A stretch of DNA of 64,000 bases from Anisakis pegreffii (lineage: Eukaryota > Nematoda > Chromadorea > Rhabditida > Anisakidae), in NCBI GenBank assembly GCA_035041965.1, contig JAPYMA010003025.1, forward strand, positions 186,001-250,000. Direction: 5' to 3'. The translations under genes were made by a program, and so were the position numbers. This document shows, piece after piece, positions 16,139 through 33,184 of the stretch. The notes beneath the pieces are model-generated. The model saw nothing but the letters and a program-made list of their open reading frames with translations. It ran no database searches and had not been told where the DNA came from. The number at the start of each line of letters is the position of its first letter. Position 1 is the first letter of the stretch.

Positions 16139-17969
16139 TTAATTATTTGATAATGCAAATAGGTGTTTATCACTCGAATGATATCGGTGTAGTGCAGTCG
16201 CACTGTTCTGCTGCCTCTCACTGTCGTGTACCTCATAATAAATGGTGAATTGCACGTTCGGTGGGACATCCAGTGCCATCATCAGATTCGCGAGTACAAT
16301 CGAACCAATCAGTGTGTATTCTTGGATGGCAGCTCTCTCGTCGACTGAAACGGCAACTAGATCAAATTCAGAACTGTTAAACGATCAAGAAATGTTGAAT
16401 GAGAATTTCGAACAGTTCCTTAAGATTCGGTTTCAGTTCCTTAAGATCCTGTGATATTTGTTCAGTACTGGAACAATATACAGTATCAGCAAATGAATCG
16501 AAGAAATGAGAAGTCATTGCTAAAATCGCATTTGCATATTGCTGAATTGGCTTAAGGTTAAAAGATAGCTGAAAGATCAAAATGTAACCAACCATAAGGA
16601 TGCTGAATTCCTGCTAAATAGAATGGAACGAAATTCCGCCAAACTGTGTCGAGAAGGGCTGCTATTAGGATACCGCACAACAATTTAGTATACAAGCTTG
16701 TACTTCCAAACTGAAATTCGAAGGCAATTCAAATTATTAGAATGCATGATATCATTAGAATGATTCCTTAAAAAACAACCAGTATTTGTAGTGAGAAACA
16801 ACAGCAACAAGCAAATTAAGCTCACGCTTTTACGAGAGCCATCGTAGAAGTGTCGTATGCAGTGCAGAAAGATATTCAACAGGATTGACCTTCCGTATAG
16901 CTGGTAGGCATAAGGTAATAAACCGTAGACTGCAACTATTCAGAAAAATAACTGCACAACGAAGAACCAGCAAAATTCAGAAGTAATTTCTGGACAAACC
17001 TTTCATTTTTCGAAAACAGTCAATCGAGAGTTTCAAAAACAGCGACACAGAATGTAATCAGGAAATATATCTGCTTTGAGCTTTGTTTAAAATATAATGA
17101 GAGGATTGATTATCTTTTTCAGAGTTAGTGACAATTTTTCAGATTATACTACAAATATTGAGAGATGGATGGAGCAACAATCACTGATGCTATTCAATAA
17201 GAGCAAATCGTGTGCGAACGGCTCAAAAACGAACTCTCTGAATCGAAGCCATGATGCAGAAGACACAAAGCGGCTGCACCAATTGTTTCGAGCATTATCA
17301 CTATGGATATCAAGTAGGACGTTGTGTGCGCTAGAAGCGACAATAAAGTATTATTGCTCGATGTTGTCGTTGAAGGGTGACAGTGAACCGTGAGTATTCG
17401 GCAAAACGCAGGAGTCAGAAGTGATAGTCGAAGCAGAATTGACATTTCGACGCGAGTTTGGAGCAGTCGCAGAAGTGAAGGATATCTGGCATCGTCGGAT
17501 GGCTTCACATACTTAAAATCAGTATGCGTGAGATGATGATTGTACGGTTTGTAATATCTATAATCGTAGCATTTGACTCGATTCTTTCAAAAGAGTCTGA
17601 ATCGTTTGCAGATAAATTGATGGATGATGACGCTTAAGGTCAAAGTTTGGTTACAGGAACACATTCATTTTACTTGATAGTTGAAGTCACATTCTATTCG
17701 AATTTGTACTGATTACATGTTCTGATCGAAATCTTTCACTTTGGCTGCAACGTGGAATGGGCATTCACCTGGCAAATGTACGGAGAACGACCATAGTAGC
17801 AAAGTGCTGACGATGACGATCCGTTTGTTAGCAAATGCGAAACGGCTGATGATGGATCAGGATAGGTGAGAAATATACCAAAAAATGTGCAACATGTCGA
17901 CAAGACGAAACTTAATCCAGCAACAGTGCGTACTGCAATGCTGACCGATGCGTAATTATCGAGATACAT
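16139..17969 (-). CDS. Six-pass membrane protein, possibly Frag1/DRAM/PGAP2-like
   Basis: I do not firmly recognise this gene. Six minus-strand blocks join in phase: 17969-17769, 17502-17235, 16935-16826, 16710-16593, 16519-16414, 16373-16139; 345 aa. The borders mostly use consensus sites (GAATTTCAG, TTTTAG, TTTAACAG acceptors). Predicted hydrophobic segments: VAGLSFVLSTCCTFFGIFL, MSILLRLSLLTPAF, SYLISIVIMLETIGAAALCL, a segment from AVYGLLPYAY to ILLNIFLHC, LLCGILIAALLDTVW, and TLIGSIVLANLMMAL. The number and spacing of segments, a TM1 rich in Cys/Phe, and a late EYTLIGSIVLANL segment recall Frag1/PGAP2-type proteins of the secretory pathway, but this is an impression, not an alignment. The 16374-16413 intron would be only 40 nt. 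A 99-codon plus-strand frame overlaps block 2 at 17097-17393 and could be real instead. The C-terminus may contain another intron. Confidence 0.5.
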
Positions 17970-19549
17970 CCGAATGGACACTGCTCTAGATCTTCAGTGG
18001 TTTGCTTCGACTGGATATATTCAATGACGTTGTCCGATTCCGAGTACCTTGAGAAAGGATTACGGTTCAGCGATGAGACGAAACATAAACAAAATGCAAT
18101 AATGAATATACAAGGTCACGTAGGCACGACTAAATGCAAGCGTGTTGGCCTCAAAAAAAGGAAGAGAAATTCCAGCGAATAAATAATTCGAATAACCTCA
18201 CAACTACCAGTCAATTAACATAGCGATTCGAACTGGAATCCTCCGAATGATCGGTAAAGATTTCGAAGATTGTGAAATTAAATCCTAGTCACTAGCGAAT
18301 ATTCCTTCCTAGAATAAGAATCGACTTCGTAATCACTGAGTAATGCACCGTTTTGGTATTTAACAACAAGTTATGAGCAAATCTTCAAATGAAAATGAAT
18401 CGCACAGTGGGGTTACAAACCAAAACCACACACAAATCTTATCCCTTGGCTATAATCTCAGTAAGGAATTGATCGAAATCTCACATTGTGTGGTTGGTAA
18501 TGAATTCATCGAACTAGAAGAAATTTGCTCAGATTTGCACATGAAAGCAAATCCAGTTCGAATCAAGGTTGTAGATTCACTAGAAACTTAGAAACTTAAT
18601 ATGCGGCGAGATCACGTGACCTGCTACAATGTCTCCATCGTTTTGCGCAGTCAACTTTTGAAAAAATAATCTCCTATTGACAGCAATGACTGGCCACAAT
18701 TGGCTGCATAAACTTGTTTTCACGCAAAAATAACCAAAACTTCTAGTCGAAGATTTTCACAAACTATTTGAACTATCACTTGGGCAAAAATCTTGCTGAC
18801 TAGAGGGAATGAATGCAACTTCGCACAGTTTTTAATCTCCAACTCTCATCTCAAAGCTAGCAATTCAACAGTGGAAGGAATAATTAGCTTGGATTCTGTG
18901 AATTGGAAGGAGCTGTCAAGTTATAAATTCGGTACTCAGAGATGAATCTGACAGACGAGATCCTTTCAAAAAGAGCAACACTGTACGAAAAATTTTGTTG
19001 AAGAAAAGGTTTTACATGCATTGCTCAATGTGTTTATCACGGATATGATAGCCCTGCGAGTCATTCGTTTATTCAAGACACTCTAATTAACGATAGAGAA
19101 CAGGTTTCAAGAAACGTGTGCAAATATCCAATTTCCGTACAATTTTATACGCAATGCAACATTACAACATTTCGATCTCTTTTTGATTGTGGTTTTTATG
19201 ATCACTAGCGTTTCGGCCAATTAACCCCTAAATGAATTCCAAAAATGGTCTTCATTCTCTTCTAAAGTACCTAATTGAAAATGTGCGACGAACCTTCCTC
19301 TATACGTTTCAAATCAATGCCAGACGGTTGCGCTGATATCTCATTCGAAAATGTAGAGCACATCTTCATCTCTGATTGTTTGCCGACAGGATCAGTAAAT
19401 GCTCACAAGGCAGAGCAAAAAAAATTCTAACTGTAAGCACAATGAAATTTGAAACTCCATGCAAATAGCAATACGATAATAAAAACTTCAATACTATAAT
19501 ATTCGCATTCTTCAAAATCCACTGCATCATTCGAATGAGTAAAGCTCAT
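17970..19549. other. Intergenic, no supported gene
   Basis: About 1.6 kb. A 72-codon plus frame at 18373-18591 (starts MSKSSNENE) has an ATG and stop but no homology I recognise, no splice context and no regulatory signals. I leave it unannotated. Confidence 0.45.
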
Positions 19550-20140
19550 TCACTGCGGCATAATCCAGCCTGTAATTTGCATCTTCTGGTCAGGAATCTT
19601 GTTTGATGAACCAGTGTTCTCGTTTGCCAGACTTGCGCCCCAGCCACTTCCTGAAGATCCTCCAAAACTTCCTTTCGACGAGCTACTCCAACCAGCATCT
19701 GAGGATCCACTCCATCCACCTGCTGCATTATTCGATTCCGCATCTACAAAGAATAATTGATAGAAACTGCATAAGCAGAACATTTTATTAGTTGCACTGT
19801 TTGAAACACATTGAACTTGAAGACTCGCGTTGCTTTTCCTATCTCGAGAAGAAATTTTTGGTGAGATATTGAATGGATTCGAGAAGGTTTTTTGTCCTAT
19901 ATTATACTAATAAGTTCTAGTCAACCAGATTCGTCATATTTGGTTACAATTCAGCAGTACTTGTTTTCTCTCGTGGATCAGTAATATATTACCGACATCC
20001 CTAATTGAACGGGTTGTGAAATGAGCAGTTCCAGAGAGTATTTTTGCACTTGTCTTGAGTTAATAAACACAAAGCTTACAACTTATCAGAATCCCAGCAA
20101 TCAGGAAGAAGACTGCGATTGATGTGATTTGGGAAACCAT
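19550..20140 (-). CDS. Small secreted Ser/Gly-rich protein, copy A
   Basis: Two exons (minus): 20140-20080 (61 nt) and 19743-19550 (194 nt), intron GTAAGC..TTTGTAG, 84 aa. Residues 1-20 (MVSQITSIAVFFLIAGILIS) form a classic signal peptide. The mature part is rich in Gly, Ser and Trp (GGWSGSS, GWSSSS, GSGWGASLA) and ends MQITGWIMPQ. No cysteine is present after the signal peptide and no known domain is seen. Exon lengths are identical to copy B (20648-21193), which lies in opposite orientation, so the two are recent inverted duplicates with the same intron position. Likely exported; function unknown. No clean AATAAA follows the stop. Confidence 0.8.
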
Positions 20141-20187
20141 ATCGACCAGAGCAAATGAGTGGATGTTCCTTGAGTCTATCATGTCAA

Positions 20188-20195
20188 CTTATATA
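20188..20195 (-). promoter_or_regulatory. TATA-like box of copy A
   Basis: The minus strand reads TATATAAG 48 bp upstream of the copy A start codon, mirroring the TATA-like box of copy B. Confidence 0.55.
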
Positions 20196-20592
20196 TTTGT
20201 TCTTTTGACCCTGAGTATTACATTTTCAAGTGGTATTACTAAATGCCAATTTTTTTCTCCACTGTTCACATGGGCGACACTTTCATCAACACGCTTGACT
20301 GAAGCATGTAACATATAATTAAAATGCTCTCATAATGATAATAACTCTCACCTTGTCAAATGGTAAAAATGATAAAAACTCGAATTATCCTACATTGACA
20401 TTTAATCGCGTCTGGGAATGCTGTTCATCTATTCAGGAGTAATTGTGCATTCATACGAATGAGCATTTACTATGATAGAATTGCCGATTAATGATGGATT
20501 GATTGCATGATAAGGAACTTCATGTTATTGAATGCCGCATGTTTTTTCTGATACATCGAAAAACGATAATACTCTTATTGTCATACGAATGG

Positions 20593-20600
20593 TATATAAA
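20593..20600 (+). promoter_or_regulatory. TATA-like box of copy B
   Basis: TATATAAA 48 bp upstream of the copy B ATG at 20648. Confidence 0.6.
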
Positions 20601-20647
20601 TTGTGCTGATGCATTTCATGAATATCCACTCACTCGTTCCGTTCGAT

Positions 20648-21193
20648 ATGGTTTCTCGAATCACATCAGTCGCAGTCTTCTTCTTGATCGCTGGGATCCT
20701 GATATGTTGTAAGTTTCCTATTTACTAGCTCACGGCTTATGCAGAAATAGAATGTCTCAACTGCTCATTTCACAGTCCGTTCTATTAGGAATGTCGGTAA
20801 TGTATTCTTTGCTTCCAAGAGGGAAAACAAATACCACTGACTTCTGATCATACACACCAATTCTGGTTGATCAGAGTGTATTAATGCAATGAATGCAAAT
20901 CCTCAAGTTCAGTGTGTTTCAAGCAGTGCTAAGAAAGTGTTCCACGCTTACCCACGATGATACAGTTAAGATGCTGTTTCTATCAAACATTCTTTGAAGA
21001 TGCGGAATCAAATGATGCGGCAGGAGGATGGGGTGGATCTTCAGATGCTGGTTGGAGCAGCTCGCCGAAAGGAAGTTTTGGGGGATCTTCAGGAAGTGGC
21101 TGGGGCGCAAGTCTGGCAAATAAGAATGCTGGTTCATCAAACAAGAGCGCTGACCAGAAGATGCAAATTACAGGCTGGATTATGCCGCAGTGA
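20648..21193 (+). CDS. Small secreted Ser/Gly-rich protein, copy B
   Basis: Two exons: 20648-20708 and 21000-21193; 84 aa. The signal peptide is MVSRITSVAVFFLIAGILIC; the mature chain starts near YAESNDAAGGWGGSS and ends MQITGWIMPQ. The donor is GTAAGT; the acceptor reads CTTTGAAG where copy A has CTTTGTAG, so splicing here may be weaker. Differences from copy A are scattered substitutions that keep Gly/Ser/Trp content and length, which suggests both copies are under constraint. Possible roles are a cuticle-associated, seminal or secreted effector peptide; nothing in the sequence decides. Confidence 0.82.
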
Positions 21194-21211
21194 ATGAGCT
21201 TTAGTGTCATG

Positions 21212-21217
21212 AATAAA
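21212..21217 (+). terminator. Poly(A) signal of copy B
   Basis: AATAAA 18 bp after the TGA stop codon. Confidence 0.65.
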
Positions 21218-24200
21218 TTTCTGTAATAACTACTGTTGCTGTACAGAGAATGTGCAACTCAGATGTACAAAATTCGATTCACTTCGATACCACTGTTCAA
21301 AAAATTCGATCAATTACTTCGAGCTCGACTGTATTTCTGTAACGGCAGATGGACGAATACGTTGAGCACTGCTTTAATCGCTGCAATGTTGGTGCATTTA
21401 AAATCGTGCTCTATTAGTATATAGGCGATTTTTTTTTACTTAAGCAGTTTCCGTAGTATTTATATATTACAGCTCGGTGCTCAGCAGCAGTGAAATCGAT
21501 ACGGAAGGCAAACAATCTGTAAAGAGTGTGAAGGAACGAGTGAAATTCATTTTTAGTTTTCATTTATTTACATTATGCGCTATATTTTAAGCAGCTGCAA
21601 TCTTGAAGTTTTGGTCGTTGTTCATTAGCAAATTCTTCAATTCACTCATTATTTGAACCTTTGATTACATCAGTTCCTAAAGGATGATTGGTATGCATAT
21701 TTGCCATATGTAAGCGATAAAAAACGCACTAGTCCGGATAAACATCTCAATTGGTCGGAATCCGTATTATAGTTTTCTGATGAAAGTCGGCGATCGACTT
21801 GCAAAACATCATTATGCATGATGCGGTAAGCATTAACGAGGTAAATGCATTAGACCTATAATACTGCAGATGTGCATTAATGAGACTAGATGGATTGAAA
21901 GAAATCATTGGCATTCCCATCCATTTTCGGATGAGCTCATTCATGAACATTTAAATGCCAGTCCATTTCTGGCATAGGCCTGGAAGATGGATAGCAAAAT
22001 GGCCGACGGATAATGGGAATGAATTCTTGAGTAGGAAATGAAATCGAAAGAGCATTTCGGACTGAGCGCAATCTATTTCGGCCAGATCCAAACTGATGTG
22101 AGAGGCGTTATTGAATGAAATTATCCCTTTATGTTCGTTGTGTTTTCCGATTTGGGAGGCTCTCATCTCAAATTTATCACTCACCCTATCAATGATGCAA
22201 GCCATCTACTCTATTAATGATGCGAGTCAAAGTGACGTTTCAATATCCTCCAAAACGATGGAGGTACTCAATTAAGGCATGAACTTGCAGCATCCTCAGG
22301 GATTAGTTTAGGTTCATTTGCTAGCTTCGAGGAGGGGGAAGGGGGAGTTAGGAGGTAGGAGGACCTGGCTGTGAGCAAAAACAAATTCGTATTCACTAAA
22401 AAGTGCTCTGATATGTGACATAAGACTTAATAAAAACCTTAACCATGCGATTGTGTCTTTTGCTTGCGAGTAAAATACCAGCTTTTGTTTTCCTTGTAAA
22501 CATATATCAGCAAATCTTGCGAACGAATCAAGGAACACTTCAACAAGATATGATTTCATCAGAAAACTTGATGATTTCAAAATACCTTACAGAAAACTCG
22601 ATTTGATGTACATTTCAATTTGTTTGAAGGAAAATTCATTTCATTTCCCGTTCAAGAATTCGTTCCATTTCGAAATAAAGGTGAAGAAATCAGCTAAGCA
22701 ATGAGCAGGCGGATAAACCCCAAAGTTATAAGTTCATCCGATTGAATGTTATCACCAGTTTTCGTCGACCAAAAATGAACACATGAACACTATCATCAGT
22801 TGCTGTTCATCCGCAGTATCTTAGCACTTTCGTCACCTTCATAAAAAGTTTCAATTATTTACTGAAATGATTACGCAGCGAAGTGATTCCTTTGTTGCAA
22901 AGTGCAATGCGATTAAATGAACATTGTTCATTCAGTTGCATGACGTTAGTTCATATTTGTCTCATACCTCGACATATGTTTGTGGTGCTGCTTGTGACTG
23001 AACATGTTTTTTGTATGATAGTTTCGCGTTATTAAATTCTTCGCTCAGTTGAAATTCTTCAACGGTTTCATAGCATGAGAGTGAAGAATGAATGAATCTG
23101 ATTAGTTGAACGCATACCGAAGTTAATTACAATTGCAGTTTAGCTAGCATTCAAATTGAAATATAATTTCAATTTGGAATTTTAAATGAATTCACTACAA
23201 ACACTGATATGAGAACAAATTGCATTCGGCAACGCTAAAATTGAGTTTCCGTATCTAAATGTCATCTTTAACATTCATTGTTCACATTCTCATTGTGGTA
23301 AGTAACTGCGTTTGCATGATAAATGCTCCCTATTGAGTTCATTGCTAAGTTGAACCTATATCAGAGATGTTGTTACCATGTTTTATTAGCTTATTCAACG
23401 TTGATATGTTCATTGTACGATTACCTCGGTGCTGCCATATCAGTTTGCTGCCATACCCTCCTTACGATTAGTACGTCATTATCCACTGCAGTTTAGCAGT
23501 TATTCGTTCTCGTTTGGTTTTTGTTCAGCATATTTAAAATTGTACTTGAATCATGCCATTCTATTCGTTCTCCTTGCTATAAAGCACTGTTTGTCATTCA
23601 GTTCACATCATTGATCGGCGGCATTTAACCTACACGCATCGTCATCTAACAAAAAATAGTCATTAAAATGATTAAGGTTACTGTGCTAAAGTGCTTTCAA
23701 AATACCTTCATTTCATCCAGTTTAGCCGTAGTGCCATTCCATTTCACTTCTTCTCGGATACTTTCATCGTTCTTCCTTCTAACTTAACCAACTGTGCACT
23801 CTTACTGCTCTGCAGTAAAAAATTTGTGCTATGTTGTTTGTTATCAGCCGCCATGAATGTCATTGATTGACACCCTTCCAGGGTGAACACAACCTATCAT
23901 ATGGATAGAATTCAGCAATACTGCAAAAGCATTGGATGTTGCTCACGACATCGATCATCTGCTACACTCAATAAGTCTTCAAACGAATGGACGAATCAGG
24001 ATAACAAAAACGGTTACTCATTCTCTTCCGTTAGATTGCTTTTAAAACAACACATCCATGAGAGGAATGAGGATCAATAGAAATAACATTCATTGTTGAT
24101 GTTGCTAGCGTTATTAGTATCATTTTTGTTGCTGTTATTGCTATCGTTTTTATTAGTATTATTATTGATGTTGCCCACAACATTATTGATATTGGTACAC

Positions 24201-27200
24201 CACTCGGTTTTGTGCAAAATTTTCAACCGCGAACGGACGTACCAATTACCCGTTGGGGCTCTACCTCTAAGCTACCGCGGAGACCGTTCAGTCTCTGCCG
24301 AGTGTTTGTGTTAAGACTGCAATCAGGTTCTTCAGTGCACATTATGCGAAACTGATCTGATGAGCGTAAAACGCTACAATCACAGCGAACTGATCTGTAC
24401 GCGATCACGATAACAAAAACGAATAATAACCGATATTGCCATTGGTACTATTATTGCTCGAGTGGTGAATGAGAATGCATGCTCTTCATGTACTTCGAGG
24501 CTTCTTTTTTGGCATAAATTAGGTCCGTATCATAATGTTGCCTCTGAACGAACTAATTTGATTGAACCATCAATTTATATGAGCATCTGAATGTCTCAGT
24601 TATAAACATGCCGCAGTTGTCGCACCGCCGAAAGTTTCAAACGTTACCTGCCATTTGATAATAACATAACCTCAACGGTTGCGATTCATTGGTAAAAGTT
24701 TTAAGAAAGCTATTTTGTTTGTTCTCGATGCTTATTGTTGATCTCGTTTGTGATCATGAATTGATTCAATTCAATCGCTGGAATGTACACAGTTCGACCA
24801 ATCAAATTCCATTCTTGTCAGAAGTAATCGAATCCTCACACTTGGATTATTTACATGTGTATATCAAGCAGTGCTGAAACGTTGTCATGAAATTAGTTTT
24901 ATAAAAATGTTTACTCGCACGGATAAAAATATATTGTTGGGTATGGTGACTGAAATAGAACCTTAATGACTACTGGGAAGGAACGAAAAATGAAAACAAC
25001 TTCCAGAAGGCATGAAATGAATTGCATGTTAACAAGTGACAATTACGTATGAAGAGCGAGGTAATGAAGTCTTTTAGAGAGGAGATACGACTGAAAAAAA
25101 TAAAATGGATGACGAAAACGCGTATTTTTCTTTTTGAAGTGGAACATCAGCAATGTGGAAATTCAAAAGAAAAAATTATCAACCTAATGAATAAGTACAT
25201 TATAAAAAGGTTAAAAACGAATGAACAGCATTTTGAGAAGAAAAAAATATAACATTCTTTTAAAATAGCTTATAAAATGTAATTTCGAAAGAATTTCCCA
25301 AATTGAACGGAAAACGAATGAATGACTCACAATGAAAGTAACCAAACAATAAACTCATTCCAGTTTTTTGCAACACTTTCATAATCGTTCGATATTTTTC
25401 AACGATAGCTGAACTGCAAACCGTCTTCGATGAGCGATCCATGACCACCTGCACAATGCCGCATTGTTCTGTTTAAGAAAGTGAGAGGAAGCGATTTGCT
25501 CTGATTGCGATGACGTATGAAAGTGATCATGTTTTATTGGTGTGGCGAACTGCCGATGCAATTTTGAATGCACGTCGAAAGAAAAAATTGCAAAACTATC
25601 GATTGCTTTTAATTGCGTTTCAAGCATAGTTTTTAATTGTTCAGTATTTTTACATTAAGTTTTGTGTCTTCGTTTCATTATTTCCAGTTTAAATTTTATA
25701 CGACACGCTATGAGAGTTCCACACTTATCTTCCTAATGATTGTTTGTGAGCGTTTATTTTAATTTCTCACTGTTAGTGATTTGTGGTGATTCATAAATTG
25801 TGCAGAAATAGTCTCAGCACTTTGTTTCTGCTTGAGAAGGAACGCAAACATTTTCTAAAAACCTTGAGCATTATAAAATGATGCTGTTCCGATTTTTTAA
25901 AGTTGTGTGCAAACTGAATTACGAAATCTCTGGTAGTCTTATTAACAATAAATAAGCTTTGTTCACAGTTTATCTCTCTCAGTTTGTCAGTTAGCAATCG
26001 TTTTGTTGTCGAATTGAACGATTGATCGGCTGAATTATTTCGATGACGAGCACTGTTCGTTATTTGCGTTTATTTCACAATTTAAACAATGAATTGATTC
26101 AGTTTCATGCGATTCTTTTGAACATTTTTCATAGGCATTTCCATAGGCATTCATTTGAACATTTCATTTATCGATACGTGTTTTTGATGGCATTGGAAAA
26201 TGATCAATATTTGTTTTGCAATTTGTTAAATACGGCGAAGCGTTCGCCATTCATGGCACAAACTCGAAATCCTTCAACGAAACAACTCTCTCACTCCTCA
26301 GCTGTTTTTGTCTTTCTGGGGAATAACACTGAGTTCAAGCCTCATTTGAGGCTACGTTCAATTAGCTCCTTTCGAGAAATATCCACGATCGATTCCTTTA
26401 CAGAAGTTGGGTGATATGTGTTCGGTGATGTGGGCGAGCACTAACTGACTATCACTGAACGCATCATTTTCCAGTGCTTACTGCTGATCTTCTCCTAGCA
26501 ATCAGTTCGTTTAGATGAAATGTGTAATGAGAATGACTTGAAAATTTCTTCAGTGTCATTTATCGTTTCCTCCAATTCAATCAGTATCAGATTTATTAGG
26601 TTCTTCTTTGATCAGCACATCAAAATCGAAAACAAAGATCAAGACGATCTTTTATTTCGATTCATTTGCAGTTTTTATTCTTTGCTGACGACGTCTGTTG
26701 ATGAACATGGCAGCGATTTATGATATCGTAACGTTGATGAAATGGTTCTGATTTGAGTTCATGAAATGCTCACAAATGAATGGTCGTTATTACTGATCAC
26801 GAGTCTGTCACTTGCGAAAAATCGTTAAGAATTTAGAATCGAGCGCATAAAAAACTGGCAATTCAAGTTAGACGCCCACTATCGATTCAGCAACAGTCCA
26901 TCTGTCGTCGTCTTACCCTGCAAGCATCACAACCCAAGTGATGTTGGGAGCTTTACTGTTATTGTACGACGCTGTCGGTCACGTATATAAGTCATGTTGT
27001 GAATGGACTATTGTGAAATATTTTCGAGGTCATCAGTTCCAATATTTCTTCAGATTTAATTCACTCACTTCATTTTCTTGGTCTCTTTGCCACTCCTTTG
27101 TCGCTTACTTTGTATATTCTGTGAGGCGCATTGTTTCCATTGTTGATAATTTACTAACATTGTTCATGTGAAAGAGTTTGTGGAAATGTTATTGTGATTG

Positions 27201-28683
27201 CTCTTGCTGGAATGAAACCATTCAAAAAGCTTGCAAACAGCATAATGCTCTAGGATTTAACGAAGTGATTAACGCTGCGATTAACGCTACTCTCTGGTAT
27301 GATCAACAATGCATCGTTGCTATCATTATTTCATTTTCTTTCATATATCATCTTAACTGGAATGGCTTTGCTTAAATGCAAAATATGTTTTGTCACGATG
27401 ATTCTGAATCAATCAAGTAATATACCAAAACTTTCGATGCTCTTAAGTATCCATCAGTTCAGCGTTCATAAGTTCAGTAATAATATGTTGGTATTATCAA
27501 CAAATTGGAAACCATAGATCTTGTGAACGCAGACAGCAGATCTCACTAATTAGTCTCACTGGTTGATGAGAAAGGAACATGAAATTTTCATCTCAGCCTA
27601 ATTGTATGCGGAACCTTTTTGTTTGCATGGTTCTATCTCATTCAATTGCAAATGTCATTCATTTTTCATGCTCTGATTGATGAGGGATTACTCAGTATTC
27701 AGTATTTGTTGAATAACTTGCCATCTGTTCAAATTTTTGAATCGGATAATGGGTGAAAGGTGTTATCTATGACTAAATGTGTATTTAACGAATAGTTTTT
27801 TCCCATCCAGCAGAGTTATTTTTGACAGTTTTTTCGTTTTTTTTTTTCTAGGCGAGACGATAATGGAAAATAAACAGTGTTCATGGAACTTTCTAACCCT
27901 AGCTTATTCTCAGCTGTAGCGGATATTGATTGTTTCTTTACGAGTTATTCGATTGATGAGAGGTGGAAATTTTATCACTATTTCCAGTTTTGTAGTTTAC
28001 GCTCACTAGAATGTAGACTACAACGGTGGAAATGAAGGGAAGTGTTTCAGCCAAAGTGCAAATGAATTTGAAGAAATATGCAATAGTTAATTTAAAATAA
28101 CAGTTCATTACAATTTGTAGCGTAAGTATTGTAAATGAACTGAACAAACTGTGATAATTGAAGTAAAGCAAAATGAAGTAGGGTAATCAGATTGAAATCT
28201 CGTACTATGATGGCTCGTTGTATGTTTCTAACAGCAGTAATTGAAATTAACTCTGAGTGTAGCACTGCATCCACGTGAAAAGCTTTCTTCTCATTCAAGC
28301 TTGATAGTTCATATGAATATTTTCAATGTTTTGAAACTGCAGACTGAACTGTGCGCATGTTTTACATTTGTCCAGTTAAGGCGATTGTGAAAAAAAAGAG
28401 CATTTTGCAACGATCATATAATGAATGTTGTCATATTTGAAACAGGATATTAGCTAAATTGACTCATGAGATTGTAATTGTTGTCGCTGATTCGATATCA
28501 TTCCTGAGCAGTAGATAAGACCTTTTTCAATTTTTTTTTCAATCGCCTAAACTAGGTCGCTTTTGCTTTGCTTCCTATGTCAGGGAGAAATAGAGAAAGC
28601 CTGTATGCAATCCTTAATGTCAAATAACAGCTGATTATAATTTATGGGTATCGTTCCGAACACAACGTTCACTCTTTGTGGTA
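21218..28683. other. 7.5-kb gene-poor region
   Basis: No supported gene. Open frames up to 123 codons (26043-26414) lack motifs, splice-consistent partners or signal peptides. A purine-rich tract lies at 22326-22362. The only structured item is the tRNA-like repeat remnant at about 24176-24433, preceded by an ATT/GTT-rich low-complexity stretch at 24094-24180. I cannot exclude short or rapidly evolving genes or noncoding RNAs. Confidence 0.5.
24176..24433 (-). repeat. tRNA-like dispersed repeat, degraded copy
   Basis: It aligns by eye along its length with the insert at about 55998-56263: the conserved GGTACACCACTCGG, CCAATTACC, GTTGGGGCTCTACCTCT and CGGAGACCGT blocks, then GTCTCTGCCGAGTG, TGCACAT/ATTATGCGAAACTGA and AACTGATCTG. 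The A box is recognisable on the minus strand but has a substitution. About 14 nt covering the B box and T-arm are deleted, so the copy should be transcriptionally dead. I see no clear target-site duplication. Confidence 0.75.
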
Positions 28684-33110
<4,427 letters not shown>

Positions 33111-33115
33111 AGTGT

Positions 33116-33184
33116 GACCTCTGATGGAGTCGACTGAATTGGAACTTTATCCAGTTAGTTTCAGTCGACTCGCAGACAGAGGTC
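33116..33184 (+). ncRNA. SECIS element of thioredoxin reductase
   Basis: Strong stem-loop in the 3' UTR: GACCTCTG (33116-33123) pairs perfectly with CAGAGGTC (33177-33184). Next comes the non-Watson-Crick core, with TGAT overlapping at 33122-33125 opposite the AGA of CAGAC. Then a perfect 12-bp helix GAGTCGACTGAA / TTCAGTCGACTC, and an apical region with unpaired AA and a small TGGA/TCCA stem. This matches the eukaryotic SECIS layout and explains the in-frame UGA. It starts only 6 nt after the TAA and 12 nt after the UGA. Confidence 0.85.

Larger units (their letters stand above)
20141..20647. promoter_or_regulatory. Shared bidirectional promoter region of the secreted-protein pair
   Basis: A 507-bp gap separates the two start codons. 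Each side carries a TATA-like box close to its gene and a short conserved leader (ATCCACTCA, then a GTTC/CTCT stretch, then CGATATGG) just before the ATG, so the duplicated unit included proximal promoter sequence. No gene lies inside. Confidence 0.6.

Noticed and set aside
17097..17393. Plus-strand exon-like block (...RLHQLFRALSLWISS...)
   Set aside because: Has good splice borders, but I found no phase-consistent plus-strand partners, whereas the minus strand gives a six-block chain. Kept only as a finding.
18373..18591. 72-codon plus-strand frame starting MSKSSNENE
   Set aside because: No signal peptide, domain, splice context or polyadenylation signal; frames of this length occur by chance throughout the window.
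19546..19743. Alternative frame beginning MRNRIMQQVDG over the secreted-protein exon, and its partner at 20994-21197
   Set aside because: Lacks the signal peptide and the shared intron phase; conserved only because the underlying DNA is duplicated.
22326..22362. Purine-rich tract considered as a regulatory or triplex element
   Set aside because: Short low-complexity sequence with no neighbouring gene.
26043..26414. 123-codon plus-strand frame
   Set aside because: Longest frame in the gene-poor region, but composition follows background AT-rich sequence, with His/Phe/Leu runs and no motif.
33121..33184. Strong inverted repeat considered as a transposon end
   Set aside because: Better explained as the SECIS element of the selenoprotein just upstream.
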